Translations under genes and position numbers: made by a program
Notes under the pieces: generated by a model
What the model was told of the DNA's origin: nothing
Seen by the model: only the letters and a program-made list of their open reading frames with translations
Database searches by the model: none
Assembly (NCBI RefSeq): GCF_003362755.1
Contig: NZ_QKRA01000002.1
Coordinates: 558,001 to 622,000 of the forward strand
Length of the DNA stretch: 64,000 nt
Source of the DNA: Marinomonas piezotolerans
Lineage (GTDB): Bacteria > Pseudomonadota > Gammaproteobacteria > Pseudomonadales > Marinomonadaceae
Reading direction: 5' to 3'
Part shown: positions 1 through 8,378 of the stretch, in pieces
Layout of the letters: every line of letters begins with the position of its first letter
How positions within the stretch are numbered: position 1 is the stretch's first letter

Positions 1-2
1 CA

Positions 3-1091
3 GTGTTAGAAGAGCGTGTTGCGGCGTTAGAAGGCGGTATTGGTTCACTTGCAGTTGCGTCTGGTATGGCAGCGATTACGTATTCCATTCAGTGTATTGC
101 AGAAGCTGGGGACAACATCCTTAGTACGAGTCAGCTATACGGCGGTACATACAATTTATTCGCGCACACCTTCCCGAAACAAGGCATCGAAGTGCGCATG
201 GTATCTCATGATGATTACGCGGGCTTTGAAGCCGCAATTGATGACAAAACCAAAGCGATTTTCTGTGAATCGATTGGTAACCCAGCAGGCAATGTTGTCG
301 ACATTGAGCGCTTAGCAGAAATCGCGCATAAACACGGTATTCCTGTCATCGTTGATAACACGGTGGCAACGCCTTACCTATGTCGTCCTTTTGAGTTGGG
401 GGCAGACATCGTGGTGCATTCTTTAACAAAATACATGGGTGGCCACGGTAACAGCGTAGGAGGAGTGATTGTTGATTCGGGTAAGTTCGATTGGAAAGCA
501 AACTCCAAACGTTTCCCAGCGTTGAATGAACCTGACCCGTCTTACCATGGTGTGGTGTACACCGAAGCACTGGGTGAAGCAGCTTACATTGGTCGTTGTC
601 GTGTCGTGCCATTGCGTAATACTGGAGCGGCACTGTCTCCGCAAAACACATTCTTGATCCTACAAGGCATCGAAACGCTTGGCCTACGTATGGAGCGCCA
701 TTGTGAAAATGCTGAAAAAGTCGCTGCATTCTTACAACAGCATGAGAAAGTGAGCTGGGTAAATTACGCTGCTTTACCAGATAGCCCTTACTACGAGACG
801 TGTCAAAAGATCACTCATGGTAAAGCGTCCGGTATTATCAGCTTCGGTATTAAAGGTGGTCGTGAAGCCGGTGGTCGTTTTATCGATGCATTACAAATGA
901 TCTTACGTTTGGTCAATATTGGTGATGCGAAGTCGCTAGCATGTCATCCTGCTTCGACAACACACCGTCAATTGAACCCAGAAGAGCTGAAAACAGCTGG
1001 CGCAAGCGAAGACATGGTCCGTCTATCCATTGGTATCGAGCATGTTGATGACATCATCGCCGACATTACACAAGCGCTTGATGCCGCATAA
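3..1091 (+). CDS. metY: O-acetylhomoserine sulfhydrylase, 5'-truncated by the window edge
   Basis: PLP-dependent Cys/Met metabolism enzyme. It would convert O-acetylhomoserine plus sulfide to homocysteine in the cytosol. The visible 362 residues open inside the first conserved block (EERVAALEGG). They carry the PLP lysine at visible residue 143 in SLTKYMGGHG and the C-terminal ACHPASTTH block typical of the MetY/MetB/MetC fold. The first codon in view is GTG read as an internal valine, not a start. Family members are about 425 aa, so roughly 60 residues lie before base 1. It ends just ahead of a strong terminator. A cystathionine gamma-synthase is less likely because the long PSYHGVVY-containing insert is characteristic of MetY. 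Confidence 0.9.
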   Translation: MLEERVAALEGGIGSLAVASGMAAITYSIQCIAEAGDNILSTSQLYGGTYNLFAHTFPKQGIEVRMVSHDDYAGFEAAIDDKTKAIFCESIGNPAGNVVDIERLAEIAHKHGIPVIVDNTVATPYLCRPFELGADIVVHSLTKYMGGHGNSVGGVIVDSGKFDWKANSKRFPALNEPDPSYHGVVYTEALGEAAYIGRCRVVPLRNTGAALSPQNTFLILQGIETLGLRMERHCENAEKVAAFLQQHEKVSWVNYAALPDSPYYETCQKITHGKASGIISFGIKGGREAGGRFIDALQMILRLVNIGDAKSLACHPASTTHRQLNPEELKTAGASEDMVRLSIGIEHVDDIIADITQALDAA

Positions 1092-1112
1092 GGCAATACG
1101 TTAGCAAGCAAG

Positions 1113-1149
1113 GCCAGCTTCTTACGCGGTTAAGAAGCTGGCTTTTTTT
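1113..1149 (+). terminator. Rho-independent terminator after metY
   Basis: Perfect 12-bp stem (1113-1124 with 1131-1142), 6-nt loop, followed by seven T residues at 1143-1149. Confidence 0.93.
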
Positions 1150-1311
1150 ATCGCTAATGGGGCGCAAAGGCTTAGCGGTTCACGATGTTCTTTTTCAATG
1201 ACTAAAATGAACGGAATAAGGAGTTCGAGAGATAAAGTTTCGGATTTATTATCAAGGCACTACACTCGAATGGCGATGACAAAACGTCCACTTACCGAAT
1301 AAGGAGTTAAC

Positions 1312-1620
1312 ATGGCCGTGCAAAAACTCGCCCCAAATGAGATTGACTCTGCCCTTTCAGAGCTCAATTCTGATACCTCCCAAAACTGGGTGATCGATAA
1401 CGATAAACTTACCAAAACCTTTAAATTCAAAGACTTCCAACACGCTTTCGGCTTTATGACCATGTGTGCGATCTATGCGGAAAAGCAAGATCACCATCCA
1501 GAATGGTTCAATGTCTACAACAAGGTGTCCATCCAGCTCACCACACATGATGTATCAGGATTGTCTGTCAAAGATTTTGATCTTGCTAAGCAAATGGACA
1601 TTTTTGCGCACCAGGCTTAA
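1312..1620 (+). CDS. phhB: Pterin-4a-carbinolamine dehydratase
   Basis: 102 aa, the normal length of the family. It dehydrates 4a-hydroxytetrahydropterin so that the pterin cofactor of phenylalanine hydroxylase can be recycled. The active-site signature is intact: His61-His62-Pro63, Trp65, then His79 and Asp88. A good Shine-Dalgarno (AAGGAG) stands 6 nt before the ATG. No phenylalanine hydroxylase gene adjoins it here, so it may act in trans or have a transcriptional-coactivator role as in some relatives. It lies alone between the metY terminator and the sigma-54 regulated alcohol dehydrogenase. Confidence 0.92.
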   Translation: MAVQKLAPNEIDSALSELNSDTSQNWVIDNDKLTKTFKFKDFQHAFGFMTMCAIYAEKQDHHPEWFNVYNKVSIQLTTHDVSGLSVKDFDLAKQMDIFAHQA

Positions 1621-1678
1621 AAACTCTTTTGGCGACGATTTTCTGCGTAGACCTTCGGATAGACGGCGGACTGTATGA

Positions 1679-1720
1679 AATCATCAAATGCTCTCCTAAT
1701 AATGTGAGCATTTGATAAAT
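1679..1720. promoter_or_regulatory. Putative enhancer (UAS) for the XylR/DmpR-type activator, upstream of the alcohol dehydrogenase
   Basis: AATCATCAAA at 1679-1688 is identical to the left half of the inverted repeat at 4888-4919. An opposed TTTGATAAAT lies at 1711-1720, so the halves are separated by 22 bp instead of 12, one helical turn more. An 11-bp perfect stem (1683-1693 with 1706-1716) is embedded. No T-run follows, which argues against a phhB terminator. The site lies about 110 bp upstream of the -24/-12 promoter. The role is inferred. Confidence 0.6.
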
Positions 1721-1825
1721 ACACGCGTCATTATGTGTCGTCGATTTTTTTATAAAGCGTACGCCTGAGAAATTTTCTTTTTATAAATCAAATCACTACG
1801 AATTATTTTACTGTCCCTTTCTTAT

Positions 1826-1844
1826 ATCGGCGCAAAGCTTGCTC
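1826..1844 (+). promoter_or_regulatory. Sigma-54 (-24/-12) promoter of the alcohol dehydrogenase gene
   Basis: CGGCGCAAAGCTTGCT carries GG at 1829-1830 and GC at 1841-1842 with exactly 10 bp between them, matching the RpoN consensus. It lies about 98 bp before the ATG at 1940. The rest of the 1621-1939 gap shows only the enhancer-like repeat and AT-rich sequence. Confidence 0.78.
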
Positions 1845-1939
1845 TTGTTTATTGAGCATGGAGCCAATCTCCAACAGCTATACAACTGTTTATGTTCAGT
1901 CGAACGGATAATAAAGACAATTCAAAGTGAGGCGATATT

Positions 1940-3043
1940 ATGCAAATTAAAGCAGCAGTAGCTCGCGAAGCGAAACAAGCGCTCAGTATTGAAACGCTGG
2001 AGCTAGAGCAACCTGATACTCATGAGATCCTTGTGAAAGTCTTAGCAACTGGAGTGTGTCATACTGACCTTGTCGTACGAGATGGCATGTTACCGACCCC
2101 TTTACCTGCTGTATTGGGCCATGAAGGCGCCGGTATTGTAGAGCATGTGGGTGCGGGCGTGACCAAGGTAAAACCTGGGGATCGAGTGGTGATGACGTTT
2201 AATTCCTGCGGTACCTGTCCCAGCTGTCATCATCATGACAGTGTTTATTGTCATGAGTTTTTCCCATTGAATTTCAATGGCGCTCGTTTAGATGGTAGCA
2301 GTCCGATTTCAAAAGATGGCGAGGCGATATCGGGAAATTTCTTTGGTCAGTCTTCGTTTGCTAACTTTGCTTTATGCAATGAACGTAATGTCGTTCAAGT
2401 ACCCGATGGCATTGAACTTGAGCTACTCGGGCCGTTGGCCTGTGGTATCCAAACAGGGGCTGGGGCAATCATTAATGCGCTTAAGGTAACGCCTGGTTCT
2501 ACTGTGGCGGTGTTTGGTGTCGGTTCGGTTGGTTTGTCCGCTATCATGGCTGCAAAAGTGTGTTCAGCGACGACTATCATCGCGGTTGATCAAAATGCAG
2601 AGCGATTAGCTTTAGCAAAAGAGCTTGGCGCAACACATACAGTTAATGTAAATGATTGCAACAGTACCGAAGAGATCATGAATATTACGGGTTACGGCTT
2701 GAACTTTGCTCTGGATACGACTGGATTACCGCCAGTGATTCGTAATGCTGTTGAAGCGCTCGCACCCAAAGGTACCTGTGGTATCCTCGGCGCGTCGGGC
2801 CCTGATGCAGAAATTTGTCTGAACGAAACGCATTTTATGAGTGCTGGTCGACGTCTGATGGGCATCGTCGAAGGTGAATCTCACCCAGAGACATTCATCC
2901 CTGAGTTGATTCGGTTACACCAAGCTGGCTTCTTTCCATTTGATAAGCTGGTTCGGTTTTACGAATTTGAAGAGATTAATCAAGCCATCGCCGACTCAGA
3001 GTCAGGTGTGACGATTAAACCTATTGTGCGTATGCCCCACTAG
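1940..3043 (+). CDS. NAD-dependent zinc alcohol dehydrogenase, aryl/benzyl-alcohol type (XylB/AreB-like)
   Basis: 367-aa medium-chain dehydrogenase predicted to oxidise an aromatic primary alcohol to the aldehyde with NAD+. The catalytic zinc set begins with Cys40 and His61-Glu62. The structural zinc cysteines are Cys90, Cys93, Cys96 and Cys104. The Rossmann motif GVGSVG is at 193-198, with Asp217 ending beta-2 (NAD preference). The SD is GAGGCGA before the ATG. It sits with a sigma-54 promoter and activator and an aldehyde dehydrogenase, which together suggest a two-step alcohol to acid pathway. Substrate is inferred; a general long-chain alcohol dehydrogenase is the alternative. Confidence 0.87.
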   Translation: MQIKAAVAREAKQALSIETLELEQPDTHEILVKVLATGVCHTDLVVRDGMLPTPLPAVLGHEGAGIVEHVGAGVTKVKPGDRVVMTFNSCGTCPSCHHHDSVYCHEFFPLNFNGARLDGSSPISKDGEAISGNFFGQSSFANFALCNERNVVQVPDGIELELLGPLACGIQTGAGAIINALKVTPGSTVAVFGVGSVGLSAIMAAKVCSATTIIAVDQNAERLALAKELGATHTVNVNDCNSTEEIMNITGYGLNFALDTTGLPPVIRNAVEALAPKGTCGILGASGPDAEICLNETHFMSAGRRLMGIVEGESHPETFIPELIRLHQAGFFPFDKLVRFYEFEEINQAIADSESGVTIKPIVRMPH

Positions 3044-3082
3044 TTGAACACTCCACGACAAAGTATGGCCATGGTTTAGAGG

Positions 3083-4855
3083 TCATGCTTTGTCTGGTAT
3101 TTTGCTTAATCGATACGCTAATTGAGGCCTTGTAAGACCCACTAACTTAGCTGCTTGTGAGAGGTTACCATCGGCCTTCGCCACTGCCTCCTGAAGTATC
3201 TTTGATTCGATACTGTTTAAATTAAGGCTTCCGTCTGAGCTGCAAAAGTCGTTTAGCTGCTGGAAAATAGAGCTATCTTCTTCACTTTTGCGATGAGCGC
3301 TGGTTGCCTTTAATCCGCCTTGACCGTCAATAGAAAATGTTAATTCATCTGGCATTTTCTCAGTTCTGAATAGATGAGACAGCTCGACAGGACGCCCCTC
3401 TTCAGAGCTAATCACTCCTCGTTCGATCAAGTTCTGAAGTTCACGAATGTTACCCGGATACGAATACTGCATTAACGCTTGTGTCGCTTTATACGACAAG
3501 CCGCTCGGAAAACGTTGGTGTAGCTTACACAGCTCATGAAAAAAATGATTAATGAGCAGAGGAATGTCGCCGCGCCGTTCTCGTAACGGTGGTAATAGAA
3601 TGGGATAAACATTAAGCCTATAAAACAGATCCTCACGAAACTCGCCTCGGGCAACGGCTTCACGCAGGTCGATGTTGGTGGCGGCAACTACTCTGACATT
3701 GACTTTGATGGACTTGATCCCTCCGACGCGTTCTATTTCGCGTTCCTGCAAAGCACGTAGCAGTTTGCCTTGACCAGCAAGGCTAAGATGACCAATTTCA
3801 TCAAGAAACAGGGTGCCGTCTTGTGCACGTTCGAAACGACCGGGACGGCTCACATTGGCGCCCGTATAGGCACCCTTTTCAACACCAAATAGCTCGGCTT
3901 CCAAAAGATTATCTGGGATGGCCGCACAGTTAAAACCAATAAAGGGGCCGTCCTTGTTAGGGCTCAACTCATGCAACCGACGTGCAAAAACCTCCTTTCC
4001 GACACCAGATTCGCCACTGAAAAGTACCGTTGCACGTGTGCTTGCCACCTTTTCCAATGCATGATGGGCAGCTGTGTAGGCGGCTGATGCGCCGACTAAT
4101 GGGTTACCGTTATCGATGATGGGGCTAGTATTGGTCGGTTCTACAGCTGGGGGCGGAGAAGTCGACTCTGAAGACGACGCATTGATATAGCGTAAATCGT
4201 TTTCGATATTGTCCCAAAGCTTGGCGGATTTGCCGACAACGCGGCAGGAGGAATGCCCCATGGCACGACATTCTGTCTCTCGAAACACCACCAATGATCC
4301 GGTTAGGCCACTGACATAACCCATCGCGTAGCCAAGCTCTAGCCAGCAACTTGGGTGTGTATCGATTCCGTAACAGGCAATATGCTCATCGGCTTCACTG
4401 CTGAAATGCCAAACAAATTCGCCTTCGTACTCGCCTGCGTCTGCATCGTACTCAAAGGCTACTAGCTCGACTTTCACTGCGCCTTCCAAGGCATGCAATT
4501 TTGTCCCCGCTAGAAAGACTGCGGCGGGATCGGCTTCACGCCATTGGTGCCGTACAAAGTGGGCATCGCGCATGCCAGAGCAGTATCCTGTGCGTGTGAG
4601 CACACCGCGTGTGCGCTCTAGACCGATTGACTCGATTAATTCACGCCGTAGTTGTCCGATAGAGTGGCTGTGAATGAGCAGCATACGCTGATCATTGAGC
4701 CAGATGCGACCATCATTAGGCGAGAAAAAAAGGTGCTTGCTAAGCTCATCAAGTGTCGGTGATTCACCTTCATTCATGGCCTCTGCCGTGCCTTTAAAGC
4801 TTTGATGTTGAAGACTTTGAATGTCGGATAAAGAGACCTTGTTGTGTGAGGACAT
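3083..4855 (-). CDS. Sigma-54 dependent activator with XylR_N and V4R sensor domains (XylR/DmpR family)
   Basis: 590 aa. XylR_N region about 40-140, V4R about 145-208, linker, then an AAA+ domain with Walker A GESGVGKE (281-288), the sigma-54 loop GAYTGA (328-333), Walker B TLFLDE (348-353), and a Fis-type HTH at about 565-586. The four zinc ligands described for the MopR/DmpR phenol sensor are preserved in spacing: Cys170, Glu193, Cys196, Cys204. In this family an aromatic effector binds the sensor and relieves repression of the ATPase. It is divergent from the aldehyde dehydrogenase and convergent with the alcohol dehydrogenase, both with -24/-12 promoters, so it is their likely activator. 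The effector is probably a phenolic or benzyl compound (inference). Start ATG at 4855 has AAAGG upstream. Confidence 0.92.
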   Translation of the reverse strand: MSSHNKVSLSDIQSLQHQSFKGTAEAMNEGESPTLDELSKHLFFSPNDGRIWLNDQRMLLIHSHSIGQLRRELIESIGLERTRGVLTRTGYCSGMRDAHFVRHQWREADPAAVFLAGTKLHALEGAVKVELVAFEYDADAGEYEGEFVWHFSSEADEHIACYGIDTHPSCWLELGYAMGYVSGLTGSLVVFRETECRAMGHSSCRVVGKSAKLWDNIENDLRYINASSSESTSPPPAVEPTNTSPIIDNGNPLVGASAAYTAAHHALEKVASTRATVLFSGESGVGKEVFARRLHELSPNKDGPFIGFNCAAIPDNLLEAELFGVEKGAYTGANVSRPGRFERAQDGTLFLDEIGHLSLAGQGKLLRALQEREIERVGGIKSIKVNVRVVAATNIDLREAVARGEFREDLFYRLNVYPILLPPLRERRGDIPLLINHFFHELCKLHQRFPSGLSYKATQALMQYSYPGNIRELQNLIERGVISSEEGRPVELSHLFRTEKMPDELTFSIDGQGGLKATSAHRKSEEDSSIFQQLNDFCSSDGSLNLNSIESKILQEAVAKADGNLSQAAKLVGLTRPQLAYRLSKIPDKA

Positions 4856-4887
4856 ACCGATACCTTTGTTATTTTTGTAGTTAATCT

Positions 4888-4919
4888 AATCATCAAAGGA
4901 GAGGTGGTGTTTGATGATT
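4888..4919. promoter_or_regulatory. Enhancer (UAS) inverted repeat between the activator and the aldehyde dehydrogenase
   Basis: Perfect 10-bp inverted repeat AATCATCAAA (4888-4897) and TTTGATGATT (4910-4919) with a 12-bp spacer. An outer pair TTGTTATT (4866-4873) and AATAACAA (4925-4932) encloses it. It lies 135 bp upstream of the -24/-12 element and 33 bp upstream of the activator start, so autoregulation is possible. Confidence 0.65.
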
Positions 4920-4988
4920 TGATTAATAACAATATAGCATCGAATAAAATTGTTTATCTACTAAACATTTGTGTTTATATTTTTTTAT

Positions 4989-5002
4989 TATATATATATA
5001 TA
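4989..5002. repeat. (TA)7 tract in an AT-rich spacer
   Basis: A TA dinucleotide run within a long AT-rich stretch between the enhancer and the sigma-54 promoter. An intrinsically flexible or IHF-bound spacer would help looping. That role is inference; no IHF consensus was established. Confidence 0.6.
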
Positions 5003-5050
5003 TCAATGAATTAGATGAAAGTGCAGTATGTGAGTTGTGTTTTGGTAACT

Positions 5051-5069
5051 TTCGGCATTGTGTTTGCTC
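5051..5069 (+). promoter_or_regulatory. Sigma-54 (-24/-12) promoter of the aldehyde dehydrogenase gene
   Basis: TTCGGCATTGTGTTTGCTC has GG at 5054-5055 and GC at 5066-5067 with exactly 10 bp between. The TTGCT at the -12 end matches the element before 1940. Confidence 0.78.
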
Positions 5070-5121
5070 TAGATAAAGAGAAAAAGCGTCTCGCACAATA
5101 ACAACAATGGAGAAAACCTCG

Positions 5122-6585
5122 ATGTCTAATTCAATACTTGTTCAGCAGCCTTGGAAAGATTGTTACTTTAATGGAGCGTGGCAAACCGCTTCAGGTGGCG
5201 TGCTTAAAGTCGATGAGCCTGCAACGGGAAGCACCCTTACCAGCGTTGGCTTATGCAATGCAGATGATATGTATCAAGCGTGCCGAACAGCGCAAGCTGT
5301 ACAAAAATCTTGGGCGCAATGTAATCCTAGAGATCGTGCCGAAATATTTCGTAAGGCGGCGCAATTTTTCCAAGACAATTTCGATGAGTGTGCTTCTTTT
5401 ATTGCTCAGGAAACGGGCGGGATCATCCCTAAAGGTCAGCATGAGGTTAAAGAGGCTATTTTTATTCTACAGCTGGCGGCCAACATGGCAGTCGAACCAA
5501 ATGGGTTGATTTTGCCATCTACACCCGGTCGCCAATCCTATGCTAAGCGTATTCCCCATGGTGTGGTTGGGGTAATTTCGCCATTTAATTTTCCGCTGAT
5601 ATTGTCCATACGATCGATTGCTCCAGCGCTGGCTACGGGTAACACTGTGGTGAGCAAACCCGACCCGCAAACGCCGGTAACAGGTGGTTTCTTACTGGCG
5701 CTTGCATTAGAGCATGCTGGATTGCCAAAAGGTGTGTTCCAAGTATTACCAGGGGAAGCGGAAGCGGGCGCGGCCCTGTGTGATGCGCCGGAAGTTGGTA
5801 TGGTGGCCTTCACTGGTTCAACGGCAGCAGGTCGAAAAGTAGGCGAAGCCTGTGGGCGCAATCTTAAAAAAGTAGCACTGGAATTAGGCGGTAAAAACTC
5901 GCTAATTATCCTAGAAGACGCGGATCTCGATGTAGCGGCCAGCAACATTGCTTGGGGGGCTTACTTCCACCAAGGGCAAATTTGTATGGCATCGGGTCGC
6001 GTGCTTGTTCACCACAGCATTGCCCAAGCATTGACGGAGAAAATTGTTGAAAAGGCAACTCACTTGCCGGTGGGTAACCCAATGACGGATCAAGTGGCGA
6101 TTGGTCCGATGATCAACCAACGTCAATTGGAGCGTGCCCATGGTATCGTAACGGAAACCATCGCAGCGGGGGCGACGCTGGAAGCGGGCGGCACTTACGA
6201 AGACTTGTTCTATAAACCTACCGTTCTCACGGGCGTTAAGCCAGGTATGCGCTCGTTTGATGAAGAGATCTTCGCACCTGTCGTGAGTATTACGACTTTT
6301 GAAACGGACGAAGAAGCGGTCACTTATGCCAATGATACGGAGTATGGGTTATCTGGGGCGATAATCACCAATGATCTTGGTCGTGCTCAGGCAATTGGAG
6401 ATCAACTTCATGTTGGCTTACTTCATATCAACGACCAAACAGTGAACGATGAATGTACTAACCCATTTGGTGGGTGTGGTAATTCCGGTAATGGTAACTC
6501 TGTGTGTGGCCCTTCTGATTGGGACACGTACACGCATTGGCAATGGCAAACCACTAAGACGCAAGCCACCCCTTACCCATTTTAA
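5122..6585 (+). CDS. NAD(P)-dependent aldehyde dehydrogenase, benzaldehyde dehydrogenase (XylC)-like
   Basis: 487 aa from the ATG at 5122, chosen because GGAG lies 9 nt upstream. The in-frame ATG at 5107 has no SD and would add 5 residues. Oxidises an aldehyde to the acid, most likely the product of the neighbouring alcohol dehydrogenase. ALDH hallmarks: oxyanion Asn in PFNFP (residue 156), general base Glu254 in LELGGKN, nucleophile Cys288 in GQICMASGR. The FGGCGNSGNG and WDTYTHWQWQ blocks near the C-terminus resemble XylC/AreC-type enzymes. Transcribed from a -24/-12 promoter under the divergent activator and closed by a terminator at 6611. Exact substrate is inferred. Confidence 0.88.
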   Translation: MSNSILVQQPWKDCYFNGAWQTASGGVLKVDEPATGSTLTSVGLCNADDMYQACRTAQAVQKSWAQCNPRDRAEIFRKAAQFFQDNFDECASFIAQETGGIIPKGQHEVKEAIFILQLAANMAVEPNGLILPSTPGRQSYAKRIPHGVVGVISPFNFPLILSIRSIAPALATGNTVVSKPDPQTPVTGGFLLALALEHAGLPKGVFQVLPGEAEAGAALCDAPEVGMVAFTGSTAAGRKVGEACGRNLKKVALELGGKNSLIILEDADLDVAASNIAWGAYFHQGQICMASGRVLVHHSIAQALTEKIVEKATHLPVGNPMTDQVAIGPMINQRQLERAHGIVTETIAAGATLEAGGTYEDLFYKPTVLTGVKPGMRSFDEEIFAPVVSITTFETDEEAVTYANDTEYGLSGAIITNDLGRAQAIGDQLHVGLLHINDQTVNDECTNPFGGCGNSGNGNSVCGPSDWDTYTHWQWQTTKTQATPYPF

Positions 6586-6610
6586 TTAAGACGGTGTAGA
6601 CGATAGTTGA

Positions 6611-6644
6611 AGCGGCCCTCTTAGCGATAAGAAGGCCGCTTTTT
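6611..6644 (+). terminator. Terminator after the aldehyde dehydrogenase
   Basis: AGCGGCC (6611-6617) pairs with GGCCGCT (6634-6640), with further pairing of CTT and AAG inside, and is followed by a T-run. Confidence 0.82.
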
Positions 6645-6771
6645 GACGACTGATGTCGACTTTGGCATGTGTTGGATCGTTTAGGTCTCCGAATGCGCAA
6701 TATTGTCCAATACCTTTTGAATAGAGAAGCGCTACACTGTTAGTTATTGATCCATTGTTCAGAGGCGCTTC

Positions 6772-7602
6772 ATGTCACATGCCAATCAATTTAACTTTTT
6801 GCACAGCGAGAGCTTGGCTAACGTTACCTTGTTACGAGCGTCGATGACGGATTTCGCGTATGGCACACATGCGCATGAGGAGTTCTCATTAGGTGTTACG
6901 TTAACAGGGCGCCAAGACTTTTTTACTCAAGGTCAATTTCAGCATAGCCACCCTGGGCAGGTGATGGTATTTAATCCGGGCGATGCGCATGATGGCACAT
7001 CGGGTGCGGACGCTGCCTTGCACTATAAAATGCTGTACGTGCATCCGAAGCAATTTGAGCCTTTTTTACAGACCTTTCATGTGTCGCAACCAGAGCATTT
7101 TCGTATTAAAGACGCAGTGTTCACCGATAAGGCGATACAGGGCAATATTTTGCGTTTGGCCCGCCTAATCGAGCTACAAGAAAGCACTGCCTCTGAGTAC
7201 GACACGGTGCTGTTTGAATTGATCGAGCAGCTAGTGCGTTATCAGCAGAATGCACCGGTAGAGCGTCATAATTCGCGCCGCAACCGATTACTCGATCGTG
7301 CGAAAGAATGCCTGGAAGATAATTATGATCAAGATGTTTCGCTTGATCAGTTAAGCCAAGTGGCCTGCATGTCAAAGTATCATTTTCTCAGAAGTTTCAA
7401 AGACTATACCGGTATGACGCCGCACCAATACTGGCTTAACGGACGTATTAATCGTGCACGCCAAGCGCTGCGTCAGGATACGCCTGTTGCACAGATTGCC
7501 ACCCAATTAGGGTTTAACGATCTGAGTCATTTTAACCGACGCTTTAAACCTGTCTTTGGTTTGACGCCCCGACAATACCAGCGACTCATTCTGACTCGCT
7601 AA
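6772..7602 (+). CDS. AraC-family transcriptional regulator
   Basis: 276 aa. An N-terminal cupin-type AraC_binding domain (about 15-150) contains AHEEFSLGV and a PGDAHDG turn. A C-terminal pair of helix-turn-helix motifs spans about 175-275, with the family signature ending in GFNDLSHFNRRFKPVFGLTP. It is followed 52 bp downstream on the same strand by a LysE-type exporter, its probable target, by analogy with other AraC-LysE pairs and with the second pair at 26517/27423. The effector is unknown. The start has AGAGG about 7 nt upstream. Confidence 0.88.
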   Translation: MSHANQFNFLHSESLANVTLLRASMTDFAYGTHAHEEFSLGVTLTGRQDFFTQGQFQHSHPGQVMVFNPGDAHDGTSGADAALHYKMLYVHPKQFEPFLQTFHVSQPEHFRIKDAVFTDKAIQGNILRLARLIELQESTASEYDTVLFELIEQLVRYQQNAPVERHNSRRNRLLDRAKECLEDNYDQDVSLDQLSQVACMSKYHFLRSFKDYTGMTPHQYWLNGRINRARQALRQDTPVAQIATQLGFNDLSHFNRRFKPVFGLTPRQYQRLILTR

Positions 7603-7654
7603 CCGCTTAATCTGCGTAATTTGATCCGACTTATAGCCTATTGGAGGCATTGCT

Positions 7655-8260
7655 GTGCTCGAAATCTTTCTTTTTTCTTTTGTTCTGATGTATACCCCTG
7701 GGCCAGTTAACATGCTCTCGCTGTTCGCGGGCGTTAGTGGTCAGGCGCGACAAACCATTGGCTTTTGTGTCGGCGTTGGAGTGGCTATGGGGATTTTGTT
7801 TGCAGGGCTGGGTTATGTGGGAAGTGCGTTCATTCCTGCAATGGTACAGAGCATGGCATCGTTGTTGGGTGGGCTCTACATCGGGTGGTTGGGCGTCAAA
7901 ATGATGCGTTCAAGCTTTACTGCACATTCGGTGTCAGAGCGCCCCACAGCCATGCATTTCTCGACAGGGTTTATCATGCAATTGACCAATCCAAAGGCCA
8001 TGGTGGTGGTTGTTCCTGTCGTGACGGTTCAATTTCCTAATGCGAATATCGAAGGCGTTTCTATTGCTCTGATGGCCTTTGCACTGGGGGCTCTGGCTGC
8101 TTGGGCTCCAGGTACTTATCTACTATTAGGTAGTCAATTTAAACGAGCTGTTTTAAATCCCAATGTCATGTGTTGGACCAAGCGCATTATGTCTTGCATG
8201 TTATGGGGGGTAGCCGTGCAGTTCATTTGGCAAAGTCATGCGATGTACGGGCTATCTTAG
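7655..8260 (+). CDS. LysE/RhtB-family amino-acid exporter
   Basis: 201-aa integral membrane protein. The first segment bears the family signature YTPGPVNML (residues about 11-19) and about six hydrophobic segments follow. TNPKA near residue 112 is the other conserved family motif. The start is GTG at 7655, set by TTGGAGG 8 nt upstream. It probably exports an amino acid or derivative under the AraC regulator just upstream. Substrate cannot be read from the sequence. There is no clear terminator after it; the 118 bp to the next gene hold nothing recognisable. Confidence 0.87.
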   Translation: MLEIFLFSFVLMYTPGPVNMLSLFAGVSGQARQTIGFCVGVGVAMGILFAGLGYVGSAFIPAMVQSMASLLGGLYIGWLGVKMMRSSFTAHSVSERPTAMHFSTGFIMQLTNPKAMVVVVPVVTVQFPNANIEGVSIALMAFALGALAAWAPGTYLLLGSQFKRAVLNPNVMCWTKRIMSCMLWGVAVQFIWQSHAMYGLS

Positions 8261-8378
8261 TTCGTTAGATTCGCACATCGCCGCTTGCGCTCGCATGTGG
8301 CCATTTATCGCATAGATCAGACAACACCGTGTTTTCACGCTTTACTGAATCGCAATTGATTAGGTAGAGACTAGGAAC

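Noticed and set aside
1683-1716. Hairpin taken at first as a phhB terminator
   Set aside because: No T-run follows, and its arms match the enhancer half-site found at 4888; a regulatory site is the better reading.
3083-3120. Convergent terminator between the alcohol dehydrogenase and the activator
   Set aside because: Only 39 bp between the stops and no clear stem with T-run.
5107-5121. ATG at 5107 as start of the aldehyde dehydrogenase
   Set aside because: No SD ahead of it, whereas GGAG lies 9 nt before ATG 5122.
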